NCBI GenBank assembly: GCA_965116785.1
Contig: OZ220731.1
Span: forward strand, 868,001 to 932,000
Length of the DNA: 64,000 nt
DNA from: Bin87 sp965116785
GTDB taxonomy: Bacteria > Chloroflexota > Dehalococcoidia > Lucifugimonadales > UBA3495
Reading direction: 5' to 3'
Shown here: piece by piece, positions 16,162 to 23,278 of the stretch
Numbering within the stretch: the stretch's first letter is position 1
Layout: each line of letters starts with the position of its first letter
Program-made: the position numbers and the translations under genes
The notes under the pieces: model-generated
Told to the model about the DNA's origin: nothing
The model's input: only the letters and a program-made list of their open reading frames with translations
Database searches by the model: none

Positions 16162-18453
16162 ATGACCACCACCGCACAGCCCGAACAGCAGTATCGTGTC
16201 ATCGGCACCAGGCCGGTGCGGCACGACGGCGTGGACAAGGTGACCGGCGCCGCCAGGTACGGCGCCGATATCAACCTGCCGGGAATGCTGCACGCACGGA
16301 TCCTGCGCAGCCCGCACAGCCACGCCCGCATCCGCAGCATCGACACCAGCCGGGCCGAGGCACTGCCCGGCGTCGTCGCCGTTGCCACGGCGGCCGATTT
16401 TCCCATCATTGAGAACCGGATGATCGACTTTGCCGAAGTGCAGGGCAATGCCCGTATGATCGCCGAGAATCTGCTGGCCAAGGACAAAGTGCTGTACGTC
16501 GGCCACGCTGTCGCCGCCGTCTGCGCCACCAACCCCCATATCGCCATGGAGGCCCTGAAACTGGTCGAGGTGGATTACGAGGTCCTGCCCACGGTGCTGA
16601 CCTGGCGCGACGCGATGGCCGAAGGCGCGCCGCTGCTCCACGAGGACATGACCACCTACTTCCGCATGGAACGGTTCGCTCGCGGCGACGACACCGGTGT
16701 CAAGAGCAACGTCGCCGGACATATCCAGCATAAGGTTGGTGACGTTGAGGAGGGCTTTGCCCAGGCAGACATCGTCATCGAACGGGAATTTGACACCCAG
16801 ACCGTGCACCAGGGCTATATCGAGCCGCACGTGTCCACCGCCATGTGGTCTGCCGACGGCCGCGTCACGATTTACACCAGCACCCAGGGCCTGTTCAACA
16901 TCCGCGCCCAGACTGCCGCGATCATCGGCGTCGCCGAGTCCCAGGTTAAAGTTGTTCCCATGGAAATCGGCGGCGGATTCGGCGCTAAGGGCATCACCTA
17001 CACGGATCCGGTGGCTGCGGTCCTGTCGAGGAAGACGGGCAAGCCGGTCAAGGTCGCCATGGATCGCACCGACGTTTTCATCGGGAGCGGCCCGGCTTCC
17101 GCCACCTTCATGCGCTGCAAGATGGGCGTCAAAAACGACGGCACGATGGTCGCCGGCCAACTCTACATGGTCTATGAAGCCGGCGCGTATCCGGGGTCTC
17201 CCGTAGGCGGCGGCGCGTTGACTGGCTTCGGTCCGTACAAGATGGACCATATGCTGGTGGATGGCTACGACGTGGTCTGCAACAAGCAGAAGGTGCAGGC
17301 ATACCGCGCTCCCGGACAACCGCAGGTAGCGTTCGCCGTGGAAGCCGTGGTTGACGAACTGGCGGAGATCCTCGGCAAGGATCCGATAGAGCTCCGCATG
17401 CAGAACGCCGTTCAGGAGGGCGACCGCATGCCCAACGGGGTGCCCCACCGGGTGTTCGGTTGCCGTGAATTGGAAGAGGCCATGATCAACAGTGACCACA
17501 ACCGGACGCCGTTGGAAGGCCCCAATCGCGGGCGCGGCATCGCTGTGGGATTCCGCTGGCAGGCCGGCCAGGCGTCATCGGCGACTATCAACGTCAACGC
17601 CAACGGAACGCTTAATCTCATCACCGGCTCCGTTGACATCGGGGGCACGCGTACCGCTGTGGCTATGCAGGTCGCCGAAACCCTAGGCATAGACGTTGAC
17701 CAAATCGCTCCCACGGTGGTGGACACCGATACCGTCGGTTGGACTGCCTCCACCGGTGGTAGCCGCATCGCCTTCGACACCGGCCTGGCCGCCATCGCCG
17801 CCGCCGAAGACCTGCGCGACCAGATGGCCCAGCGTTGCGCCATGGTCTGGGAGGTGGAACCCGACCAGGTTGAGTTCGCCGATGGCGTCTTCACCTGCAC
17901 CACCACCGAGGAGAGCATGACCATCGCCGACGCTGCCAGCCGCATGATGCGCACCGGCGGCCCGCTCACGGCGTCGGCCTCCGCGACCTCCACGGGGGTG
18001 GGGCCGATATTCGCCGGCAATATCATTGACGTTGAGGTTGACCCCGAAACCGGCAAGGTTGACATCCTGCGCTGCACCGCGTTCATCGACTCCGGCACGT
18101 CGGTCCATCCGAGCTATGTCGAGGGCCAGATGCAGGGAGGGACGATGCAGGGCATAGGCTGGGCGTTGTCCGAGGATTACACCTACGCCGACGATGGCAC
18201 CATGCTCAACTCAACCTTCCTGGACTATCGCATGCCCACCGCTCTCGATATGCCCATGATCGACACGGTTGTTATCGAAGTCCCCAACCCGCGGCATCCT
18301 TACGGGCTGCGCGGTGTTGGCGAGGCACCCATCATCCCGCCACTGGCCGCGCTGCACAACGCGGTGTACCACGCCGCCGGCGTGCGGGTGAACAGCCTGC
18401 CGCTGTCGCCCACAACATTATTGGCAGCGTTGCAGGAGGCCAACAGGCAGTAG
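16162..18453 (+). CDS. Xanthine dehydrogenase-family molybdopterin-binding large subunit (orphan)
   Basis: A 763-residue molybdenum hydroxylase catalytic subunit. It shows the N-terminal a/b-hammerhead (RVIGTRPVRHDGVDKVTGAA), the pterin-binding GGGFGAK at 270-276, AYRAPGQPQ in the active-site channel and the catalytic base Glu721 in GVGEAPIIPP. The CoxL motif AYxCSFR is absent, so it is not a form I CO dehydrogenase. The enzymes hydroxylate N-heterocycles, aldehydes or aromatic acyl-CoA and normally need FAD and 2Fe-2S subunits, neither of which is adjacent. The ATG at 16162 has GGAGG 6 bases upstream. A close paralogue lies at 29089-31353. Confidence 0.92.
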   Translation: MTTTAQPEQQYRVIGTRPVRHDGVDKVTGAARYGADINLPGMLHARILRSPHSHARIRSIDTSRAEALPGVVAVATAADFPIIENRMIDFAEVQGNARMIAENLLAKDKVLYVGHAVAAVCATNPHIAMEALKLVEVDYEVLPTVLTWRDAMAEGAPLLHEDMTTYFRMERFARGDDTGVKSNVAGHIQHKVGDVEEGFAQADIVIEREFDTQTVHQGYIEPHVSTAMWSADGRVTIYTSTQGLFNIRAQTAAIIGVAESQVKVVPMEIGGGFGAKGITYTDPVAAVLSRKTGKPVKVAMDRTDVFIGSGPASATFMRCKMGVKNDGTMVAGQLYMVYEAGAYPGSPVGGGALTGFGPYKMDHMLVDGYDVVCNKQKVQAYRAPGQPQVAFAVEAVVDELAEILGKDPIELRMQNAVQEGDRMPNGVPHRVFGCRELEEAMINSDHNRTPLEGPNRGRGIAVGFRWQAGQASSATINVNANGTLNLITGSVDIGGTRTAVAMQVAETLGIDVDQIAPTVVDTDTVGWTASTGGSRIAFDTGLAAIAAAEDLRDQMAQRCAMVWEVEPDQVEFADGVFTCTTTEESMTIADAASRMMRTGGPLTASASATSTGVGPIFAGNIIDVEVDPETGKVDILRCTAFIDSGTSVHPSYVEGQMQGGTMQGIGWALSEDYTYADDGTMLNSTFLDYRMPTALDMPMIDTVVIEVPNPRHPYGLRGVGEAPIIPPLAALHNAVYHAAGVRVNSLPLSPTTLLAALQEANRQ

Positions 18454-18477
18454 GCGTTTCCGGCGTTTACGCAAAAG

Positions 18478-18506
18478 CGAGGGGCCGGTGCGAAACCGGC
18501 CCCTCG
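18478..18506. terminator. Bidirectional intrinsic terminator
   Basis: CGAGGGGCCGGT and its exact complement form a 12-bp stem with a 5-base loop between the convergent genes ending at 18453 and 18527. The U-tract is weak. Confidence 0.75.
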
Positions 18507-18526
18507 TAGGTTAATGCTTGGCTGCC

Positions 18527-19072
18527 TTACTGCTCGCGCGGGGTCATCACGTCGGTGAGCATGAGGAAGTTGGCCTGAAGCTCTGGAGCCAGTGTGGTTC
18601 CGCCGCGGGTCAGCAGCAACAGCAGGCGCACCTGGGCCGCCAGATCCGCGGCGAGTTTGCGCTTGGCTTCCGCGATGGTGTCGGCCGCTATGGGCACTCG
18701 TAGCCCATGCAACGGCAGCGCATGCCGCGACTCACCGCACCAGTACTGGTCAAGACTGTCAATGATGACCACCGGAATGTCCTTGGACACCACGAAGGGC
18801 GCTTCCGGCGGACTGTCGTCTGCGGTCAGGACGTCGGCGAAGGCTCGGGTCACGTCGCTGTGATTGATGTGGAAAGTTGCGGCGTTGGGTTGGCTTGTAG
18901 AATTGCGATGCCAACTCCATTCTTCCGGCAGGGCCGTGTTGTAGTTCGGTACGACCCCGACGGGCAGGGAGATGTCTTCCGCCAGCGGCCGGCCTTCGCC
19001 TCCCGCGTCCTCCGGGTCTCTTAGCCCGTAGCGGGGTTCGGTACCGTCGTCGGTTGGTTCGAGCGTAGTCAT
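18527..19072 (-). CDS. Conserved-looking protein of unknown function, paired with DUF3467 gene
   Basis: I do not recognise this 181-residue protein. It is soluble, with an acidic Gly/Glu-rich N-terminus, a middle segment DIPVVIIDSLDQYWCGESRHA and a helical C-terminus rich in Ala/Leu (ADLAAQVRLLLLL). It starts 16 bases after the stop of the DUF3467 gene upstream, so the two form an operon and probably act together. The downstream terminator at 18478-18506 ends the unit. Codon use looks like the neighbours. Confidence 0.7.
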   Translation of the reverse strand: MTTLEPTDDGTEPRYGLRDPEDAGGEGRPLAEDISLPVGVVPNYNTALPEEWSWHRNSTSQPNAATFHINHSDVTRAFADVLTADDSPPEAPFVVSKDIPVVIIDSLDQYWCGESRHALPLHGLRVPIAADTIAEAKRKLAADLAAQVRLLLLLTRGGTTLAPELQANFLMLTDVMTPREQ

Positions 19073-19088
19073 GCGGAACTCCGCGCGG

Positions 19089-19493
19089 TCAGTGACCGTG
19101 TCCGTCGCCGTCGATCTCCCAGGCGGCGTACACCTGCTCGGGCAGGGTGATCGGCCCCACGGCTTCCTCGTACTCGCGGACGTGCTTCGCCGACAGGACG
19201 GCGATGGCCTTCATCATCTGGGGGCTCACCTTGATGCGCGCCCGCAGGATCGGTTCGCGCTCCTCAACCTGCTCGCCAAAGAACAGCACGGCCGAGTACA
19301 GGCTGCTGAAGATATGGAAGGAGTCGCTGTAGAAGGTGATCGGGTCCAGCGAACTGGGCGCTTCCGCTGCGGCCGCAGCCGGAGCCGCCGCTGTATTCAC
19401 GCTCAACGCCGGCACCTCGCCCGGGTTGATGTAGGTGTCCTCCTGGGGCGGTTTGTCCTCGGGCGGCACGTAAGGACGTTGGATGATGGGCAT
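19089..19493 (-). CDS. DUF3467-family protein
   Basis: This 134-residue protein has a Pro-rich N-terminus, an Ala-rich linker (about 35-45) and a DUF3467-like domain from about residue 50: FYSDSFHIFSSLYSAVLFFG, then ARIKVSPQMMKAIAVLSAKH and REYEEAVGPITLP. The family is small and its biochemical role is not established. A His-rich tail (DGDGHGH) ends the protein. It is the first gene of the pair with the unknown protein at 18527-19072, and a TATAAT lies 60 bases before its start. Confidence 0.7.
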   Translation of the reverse strand: MPIIQRPYVPPEDKPPQEDTYINPGEVPALSVNTAAAPAAAAAEAPSSLDPITFYSDSFHIFSSLYSAVLFFGEQVEEREPILRARIKVSPQMMKAIAVLSAKHVREYEEAVGPITLPEQVYAAWEIDGDGHGH

Positions 19494-19552
19494 GGTACCT
19501 CCGTCCCTGTCCGCGACATGGACGCGGCAGGTCTATGCGGCGATTAGCCGTC

Positions 19553-19558
19553 ATTATA
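19553..19558 (-). promoter_or_regulatory. -10 element candidate for the DUF3467 operon
   Basis: TATAAT on the minus strand, 60 bases upstream of the start at 19493. No convincing -35 hexamer is present. Confidence 0.35.
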
Positions 19559-19585
19559 GCGAGTCTGGCGACGGGATGCCGACGA

Positions 19586-20098
19586 TCAGTTTTCCGCCTG
19601 CGATAGACCGTCGATAAACTGGAGACCAGGGAACTTGGACAGTTCCTGTGGCGGCAACTTCACCTTGGCGGATCGGCTGCCGGCTCCCAGGATGATATAG
19701 TCCATCTCCAGGAGGCGTTGATCCGCGTAAATGGGCAGGTCATCAGGGAGGGCCATGGCGGTGACACCGCCGATCATCATGCCGGTCAATTCGCGGGTTT
19801 CTTCGGGAGTGGCGAAGGACGCCCGGGATACTCCCATCAGTCGGCGTACCGTCCGGTTGACGTCAAGCCGGTCGCAGGCTCGCACGATACAGGCGGAATA
19901 TGCGGCGGCCCCGCGCTTGCTGGCGACGATGATGGTGTTGGCGGAGTGAGGCAGATCGTACCCGTATTGGGCGCAAAAGTCCGCCGTGTCGCCGTACTGG
20001 GGGTCTATGGAGATCCATTCCCAGTCGGCGATTGTCAGGTCGCGCAGTACCGATCGGACACGGGTTTCCAGGGCGTTGCCTTCGTCTGCTGTGCTCAT
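19586..20098 (-). CDS. YbaK/ProX-type aminoacyl-tRNA deacylase-like protein
   Basis: A 170-residue single-domain protein. ANTIIVASKRGAAAYSACIV, then RLMGVSRASFATPEETRELTG and GGVTAMALPDDLPIYAD follow the YbaK/ProX fold, whose members hydrolyse mischarged tRNAs in trans (for example Cys-tRNA-Pro or Ala-tRNA-Pro). An upstream GTG at 20137 would overlap the MaoC gene; the ATG at 20098, five bases after the MaoC stop, is preferred and suggests translational coupling. The substrate tRNA is not predictable from the sequence. Confidence 0.8.
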   Translation of the reverse strand: MSTADEGNALETRVRSVLRDLTIADWEWISIDPQYGDTADFCAQYGYDLPHSANTIIVASKRGAAAYSACIVRACDRLDVNRTVRRLMGVSRASFATPEETRELTGMMIGGVTAMALPDDLPIYADQRLLEMDYIILGAGSRSAKVKLPPQELSKFPGLQFIDGLSQAEN

Positions 20099-20103
20099 CA
20101 CGT

Positions 20104-21108
20104 TTATCCGAAACTCAGCGTGGCGTCGGACAGGCACACGAGTTCATCGCGCTGGTTGACGCCCCGGATCCGACTTTGGACCTTGCGCTGGCCGTACAGA
20201 TTGCCGCCGGTGCCGGTGACTTCGCCGGAGAATGTCACCACGTCGCCGGCGCGGAAGGGGGTGATGGCCCGCATCACCAGGTTTCCGCCGTTGTACAGAG
20301 CCTCTGGCGGAACGTTGAGTCCGATGAACCGATCGACGTACGACATGGTTGCCGGGCCGGCGTTGACCGCTCCGCCAAAAATGTTCTGCCGGGCGAACTC
20401 TTCGTCGGTGTGGATGTTGCTTTCGCTGGGGCGACCGGCCAGGCGTTGGGCGTTCTTGCGGAGGATGTTCTCGGTGGTCTCGCCGACCGACAGGGTACGC
20501 GGCAGGGGAGTTCCAGCCAACGCGCTCTCCCAGGTCAGGAACTGCGCCGGGTCCGGGACGGCCGTTACATCTGCAACGGGAGCGGCGCCCGTTGAATCCG
20601 CCGGAACGGAGCGTTGCCCGGCGGAGTACTCGAAGATGCAGGTATAGTCGTAGCTGGCGACGACCGCGCCGGCCTCGTCGAACGCAGAGACGCGGAAGGT
20701 TACGAACTTGCTGCCGCGTCGCTCGTATTTCTGGTACACCCGTCGGGTGCCCGTGAGCGTTTCCCCCGATCTCACGGGCCTGTACCAGCGCATCTCGCAT
20801 TTCGCGAACGGCGTTTGCCGGCGGTGGGTCTGAGAGCGTTCCTGTGCGACGAAACCGTTGGCCTCGGCGATCTCGTCACGGAGCAACGGGGCATAGGTCA
20901 AGGCCATCGTGGGCATGGCTACGATGGGCCCGGAGCCCGGATCTGGACCGGGCATCAAATAACGCGGGTCGGGATTCTGAGCGCAGGCGGCATATTCGGC
21001 GATGTCCTCTGCCGAGAGCGTCACCTGCGTCTCGCCGCCCGCCTGACGGACCCGCACGGCGTCGTAAGTCCAAAGGCGCTCTGCTGTGGTAGCGTTCGCT
21101 TGGGTCAT
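20104..21108 (-). CDS. MaoC-like double hot-dog dehydratase/hydratase
   Basis: This 334-residue protein contains two hot-dog folds. The N-terminal one (about 20-165) resembles the FAS1-like MaoC_dehydrat_N domain (AQNPDPRYL, then RWYRPVRSGETLTG). The C-terminal one carries IHTDEEFARQNIFGGAVNAG, then FRAGDVVTFSGEVTG. Such enzymes hydrate enoyl-CoA or dehydrate 3-hydroxyacyl-CoA in the cytoplasm. GGAGG precedes the ATG. It probably belongs to the acyl-CoA catabolism theme of the window; the chain specificity is unknown. Confidence 0.82.
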   Translation of the reverse strand: MTQANATTAERLWTYDAVRVRQAGGETQVTLSAEDIAEYAACAQNPDPRYLMPGPDPGSGPIVAMPTMALTYAPLLRDEIAEANGFVAQERSQTHRRQTPFAKCEMRWYRPVRSGETLTGTRRVYQKYERRGSKFVTFRVSAFDEAGAVVASYDYTCIFEYSAGQRSVPADSTGAAPVADVTAVPDPAQFLTWESALAGTPLPRTLSVGETTENILRKNAQRLAGRPSESNIHTDEEFARQNIFGGAVNAGPATMSYVDRFIGLNVPPEALYNGGNLVMRAITPFRAGDVVTFSGEVTGTGGNLYGQRKVQSRIRGVNQRDELVCLSDATLSFG

Positions 21109-21191
21109 GTTGGCTGCCTCCTGGAAACTGCAGGAATTATAACCCGCAACGCCAGCCCGGCCCTACAGCGCGGAACCAGGAGGTCGATAAC

Positions 21192-21950
21192 CTAAGCCGG
21201 CTTGCGCCCCACGAACAGGTTGCCGCCGAACCCGCCCTCGTAGGCGTTGGTCTGCACGTATTCCGCTTCCAGGCCGGCATCGCTCAACGCCTCCAGCCAA
21301 ACCGACTTGGGAAACAGGCCACTGGTGTGGCGGTCCACCTCCACCTGGATGTCGCCATCGCGGTTGATGATGAACACGAAAACAGACTCCAGGGTGGTCG
21401 CTTCAGGAGAGGGTTGCGTCACGTACTCGATGAACGTCACGTTGCAGCCTTCGGTAGCGCGGGTCCAGTCCACCACCCGCGAACCGGCGAATGTGTCCCG
21501 CAGGCAGTCGGGAGCGAGGAGGACTAATCCACCAGGGTCCAGGTGCAACTGGGCGGTCTGGATGGCAGCCCTCAGGTCCTCTTCGGTCACCATATAGTTC
21601 ACCGCGTCGTGGATGGTTACCACGTCGAAGGTGCGCCCCAGGCGGATGGTCCGCATGTCGCCGTGGTGGTGTACGGTGTACGGGTTCAGGCCCTTGGAAA
21701 TGCCCAGCATCTCCGACGATACGTCCACGGCCTCCGTGGTGAAATGCCGAGTGAAATGCGACAGCAGATGGCCGCCACCGCAGCCGAGATCCAGGAGTTT
21801 GGGTCGAGGGTCCCACGCTGGCTGGTTGCCCGTCCATCCGAACGTCGACCAGATGAGGTCTCGCCACTCTGCCGCCTCCACAGTGTATTCTTCCGGGGGG
21901 CTGATGATCGGCCACAGGTGGGCCAGGTCGTGGTAGAGGCGGAGAGTCAC
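21192..21950 (-). CDS. Class I SAM-dependent methyltransferase
   Basis: A 252-residue Rossmann-fold methyltransferase with motif I LLDLGCGGGHLLSH, the motif II acidic residue in VDVSSEML and a later DVVTIHDAVNY. A C-terminal beta segment ends with GGFGGNLFVGRKP. The fold covers many small-molecule and some protein methylations; nothing in the sequence fixes the substrate. It starts 7 bases after the small ORF at 21958-22197 and shares its promoter. Confidence 0.87.
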   Translation of the reverse strand: MTLRLYHDLAHLWPIISPPEEYTVEAAEWRDLIWSTFGWTGNQPAWDPRPKLLDLGCGGGHLLSHFTRHFTTEAVDVSSEMLGISKGLNPYTVHHHGDMRTIRLGRTFDVVTIHDAVNYMVTEEDLRAAIQTAQLHLDPGGLVLLAPDCLRDTFAGSRVVDWTRATEGCNVTFIEYVTQPSPEATTLESVFVFIINRDGDIQVEVDRHTSGLFPKSVWLEALSDAGLEAEYVQTNAYEGGFGGNLFVGRKPA

Positions 21951-21957
21951 AGCGATT

Positions 21958-22197
21958 TCAGGCGGCCTTGGCGGTGACGCCGAAAGTGTCCACGTACAGG
22001 AATTCCCGAATCCTTCCCAGGGTCGGACCGGAGGCTGGGGGGTTGTTGTACAGCCACCGCTCCAGGTTGCTGACGATTACGCCGGGTTCCAGTTCGATGG
22101 CGGGGCGACCCAATCGTTCCCACCTGGCGATCATGCGGGGAGAGTCGGCCGGAACCGCAAAGTCTGTTTTGACCGGTGTTGCAGAATAAGCGTTCAT
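21958..22197 (-). CDS. Small protein of unknown function, first gene of the methyltransferase operon
   Basis: A 79-residue ORF with a good ribosome site (GAGGT, 7 bases before ATG) and a stop 7 bases before the methyltransferase start. It is soluble, with WERLGRPAIELEPGVIVSNL in the middle. No family is recognised. The position directly after a regulated-looking promoter, and tight coupling to the methyltransferase, suggest a functional partner or substrate-type peptide; that is inference. Confidence 0.6.
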   Translation of the reverse strand: MNAYSATPVKTDFAVPADSPRMIARWERLGRPAIELEPGVIVSNLERWLYNNPPASGPTLGRIREFLYVDTFGVTAKAA

Positions 22198-22227
22198 TGT
22201 TCGACCTCATGTTCTGATTACGAACAA
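22197..22227 (-). promoter_or_regulatory. Inverted repeat over the start site and ribosome site (operator or RNA hairpin)
   Basis: TTGTTCG and CGAACAA are exact complements separated by 17 bases. One arm begins at the last base of the -10 element; the other runs into the A of the ATG at 22197, with the GAGGT ribosome site in the loop. It could be a repressor site or a translation-controlling hairpin. Confidence 0.5.
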
Positions 22228-22255
22228 GTGTACGATAACTTGCTGGTTGGCGCAA
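22227..22255 (-). promoter_or_regulatory. Sigma-70-type promoter of the small ORF-methyltransferase operon
   Basis: On the minus strand TTGCGC (22255-22250), a 17-base spacer and TACACT (22232-22227). Transcription would start near 22220, within the inverted repeat. Confidence 0.5.
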
Positions 22256-22284
22256 GTGGTGGGAGCCAGCCCGGCTGATGCAAA

Positions 22285-23028
22285 TCACTCGGCGGTCAGT
22301 TGGTCCAGCCACGATTCGATCAGGTCGACCCCGCGCGCGCCGGCGCTGATGTGCGCGATGCGGCCCTGTTTGTCGATGAACACGTAACTGGGTACGCCCT
22401 GGATGCCGTAGGCGCCCGCCAGTTGAGCGCGCTCGTCAAAGACGTTCGGGAAGGTTAGCTGGTTGCGCTCCACAAACTCGATGGTCGCGGCCTCGGTGGT
22501 GTTGAACTGCGAGACGCCGATGACGTCGATGCCGGCGGCGTCGAGCTTTTCCCGGTCAAGGGAGGCGACGGCGGGCAACTCCCGCCCACAGTGGGGTCAC
22601 CAGGGCGCGAAGAATGCCAGCAGTGTCGGCGAACCGAACGCGTCCGGAAGGGAAAATTCCGATCCGTCAAGCATTTGGGCGTTGAAAGGTATCGCGGGCT
22701 GTCGGTCCTCGGTGGTCGCCTTGGTTGGAGTGGGCCAGGGCGTGTAGGTGGGCCGAGGTCGGGGAGTGAACGTTGGCGCAGGCGTGTCGGTAGGAGGAAT
22801 TGAAGTAGGAGTCGGTGTCGGCGTTGGCGGGACAGTGGGGTCTGCCGTGGGCAACATCGCCTCAACAGTGGCGCTGTAGTTGGTCGACGGAGTGTCGGGG
22901 CCGGGTTGGTTGCATCCGATCCCTATGGAGCACAGGATCAGCGTGGCGACAACCAGCAACAGGTGGCGCAGCACTCGAGCATTGGTGCGGCGCACGGTGG
23001 CGGCCGAGATGGCTATCCGATGGTTCAT
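22285..23028 (-). CDS. TlpA/thioredoxin-like lipoprotein with in-frame TGA at the active-site cysteine (selenoprotein candidate)
   Basis: Read through one in-frame TGA (22599-22597), this is a complete 247-residue protein. A signal peptide ends in a lipobox (SIGIGC, Cys39), a Pro/Thr-rich linker follows (about 65-105), then a TlpA-type thioredoxin fold with FFAPW-U144-PHC147 in place of WCxxC, and the cis-proline loop GVPSYVFIDKQGRI. TGA replaces exactly the nucleophilic cysteine, both flanks are intact and in one frame, and a SECIS-like hairpin follows. Other genes here use TGA as a stop, so the code is standard. A C-to-A type nonsense mutation or sequencing error is the alternative. Start at ATG 23028 is uncertain; a GTG 11 codons in would also keep the signal peptide. 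It should act as a thiol-disulfide reductase outside the membrane. Confidence 0.75.
22570..22586 (-). promoter_or_regulatory. SECIS-like hairpin after the in-frame TGA
   Basis: Eleven bases after the TGA the message forms a perfect 6-bp stem, GGCGGG with CCCGCC, around a 5-base loop AGUUG. The loop lies 17-21 bases after the TGA and has G at its second position. Bacterial SECIS elements are known to place the loop about 16-37 bases after UGA with a G among its first two bases, so the geometry fits. GC-rich DNA makes chance hairpins common. Confidence 0.5.
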
Positions 23029-23278
23029 CTCCCATCTACCGTAGCACACTTTCTCGCCAGGAGGGACAAGGTATTGTTCGGAATCACGGTTGGTGCGGAT
23101 CACACAGCGCCGGAGCGATGGGCAGGGTGGACCGCCGCTGGGAGCCGACGCCGAAGGCCGCGTGGCGGCGGTGCGATATACTACCGGGTAAACCTCGTGA
23201 ACCTCCGCTCTCGTGCATCTCGTTCCCGTCCACGGAGGGACAGGATCCGGAGCGGCCCCGCCCAAGCAGGAGTTCCCA

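Noticed and set aside
15838..17499. 553-residue minus-strand open frame opposite the molybdenum hydroxylase
   Set aside because: Arg/His/Gly-rich shadow of a real gene in GC-rich DNA; no ribosome site and no domain.
22285..22578. Separate 97-residue gene starting after the TGA
   Set aside because: It would be a thioredoxin fold cut at the active site, without signal peptide and without a ribosome site; reading through the TGA gives a complete protein.
22285..23028. UGA reassigned as Trp or Gly in the whole genome
   Set aside because: Many intact genes in the window end in TGA at the expected place (for example 1199, 48639, 57981, 58877, 63438), so the standard code applies.
23177..23182. 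TATACT as -10 of the mutase gene
   Set aside because: No -35 or extended -10 bases; kept out of the feature list.
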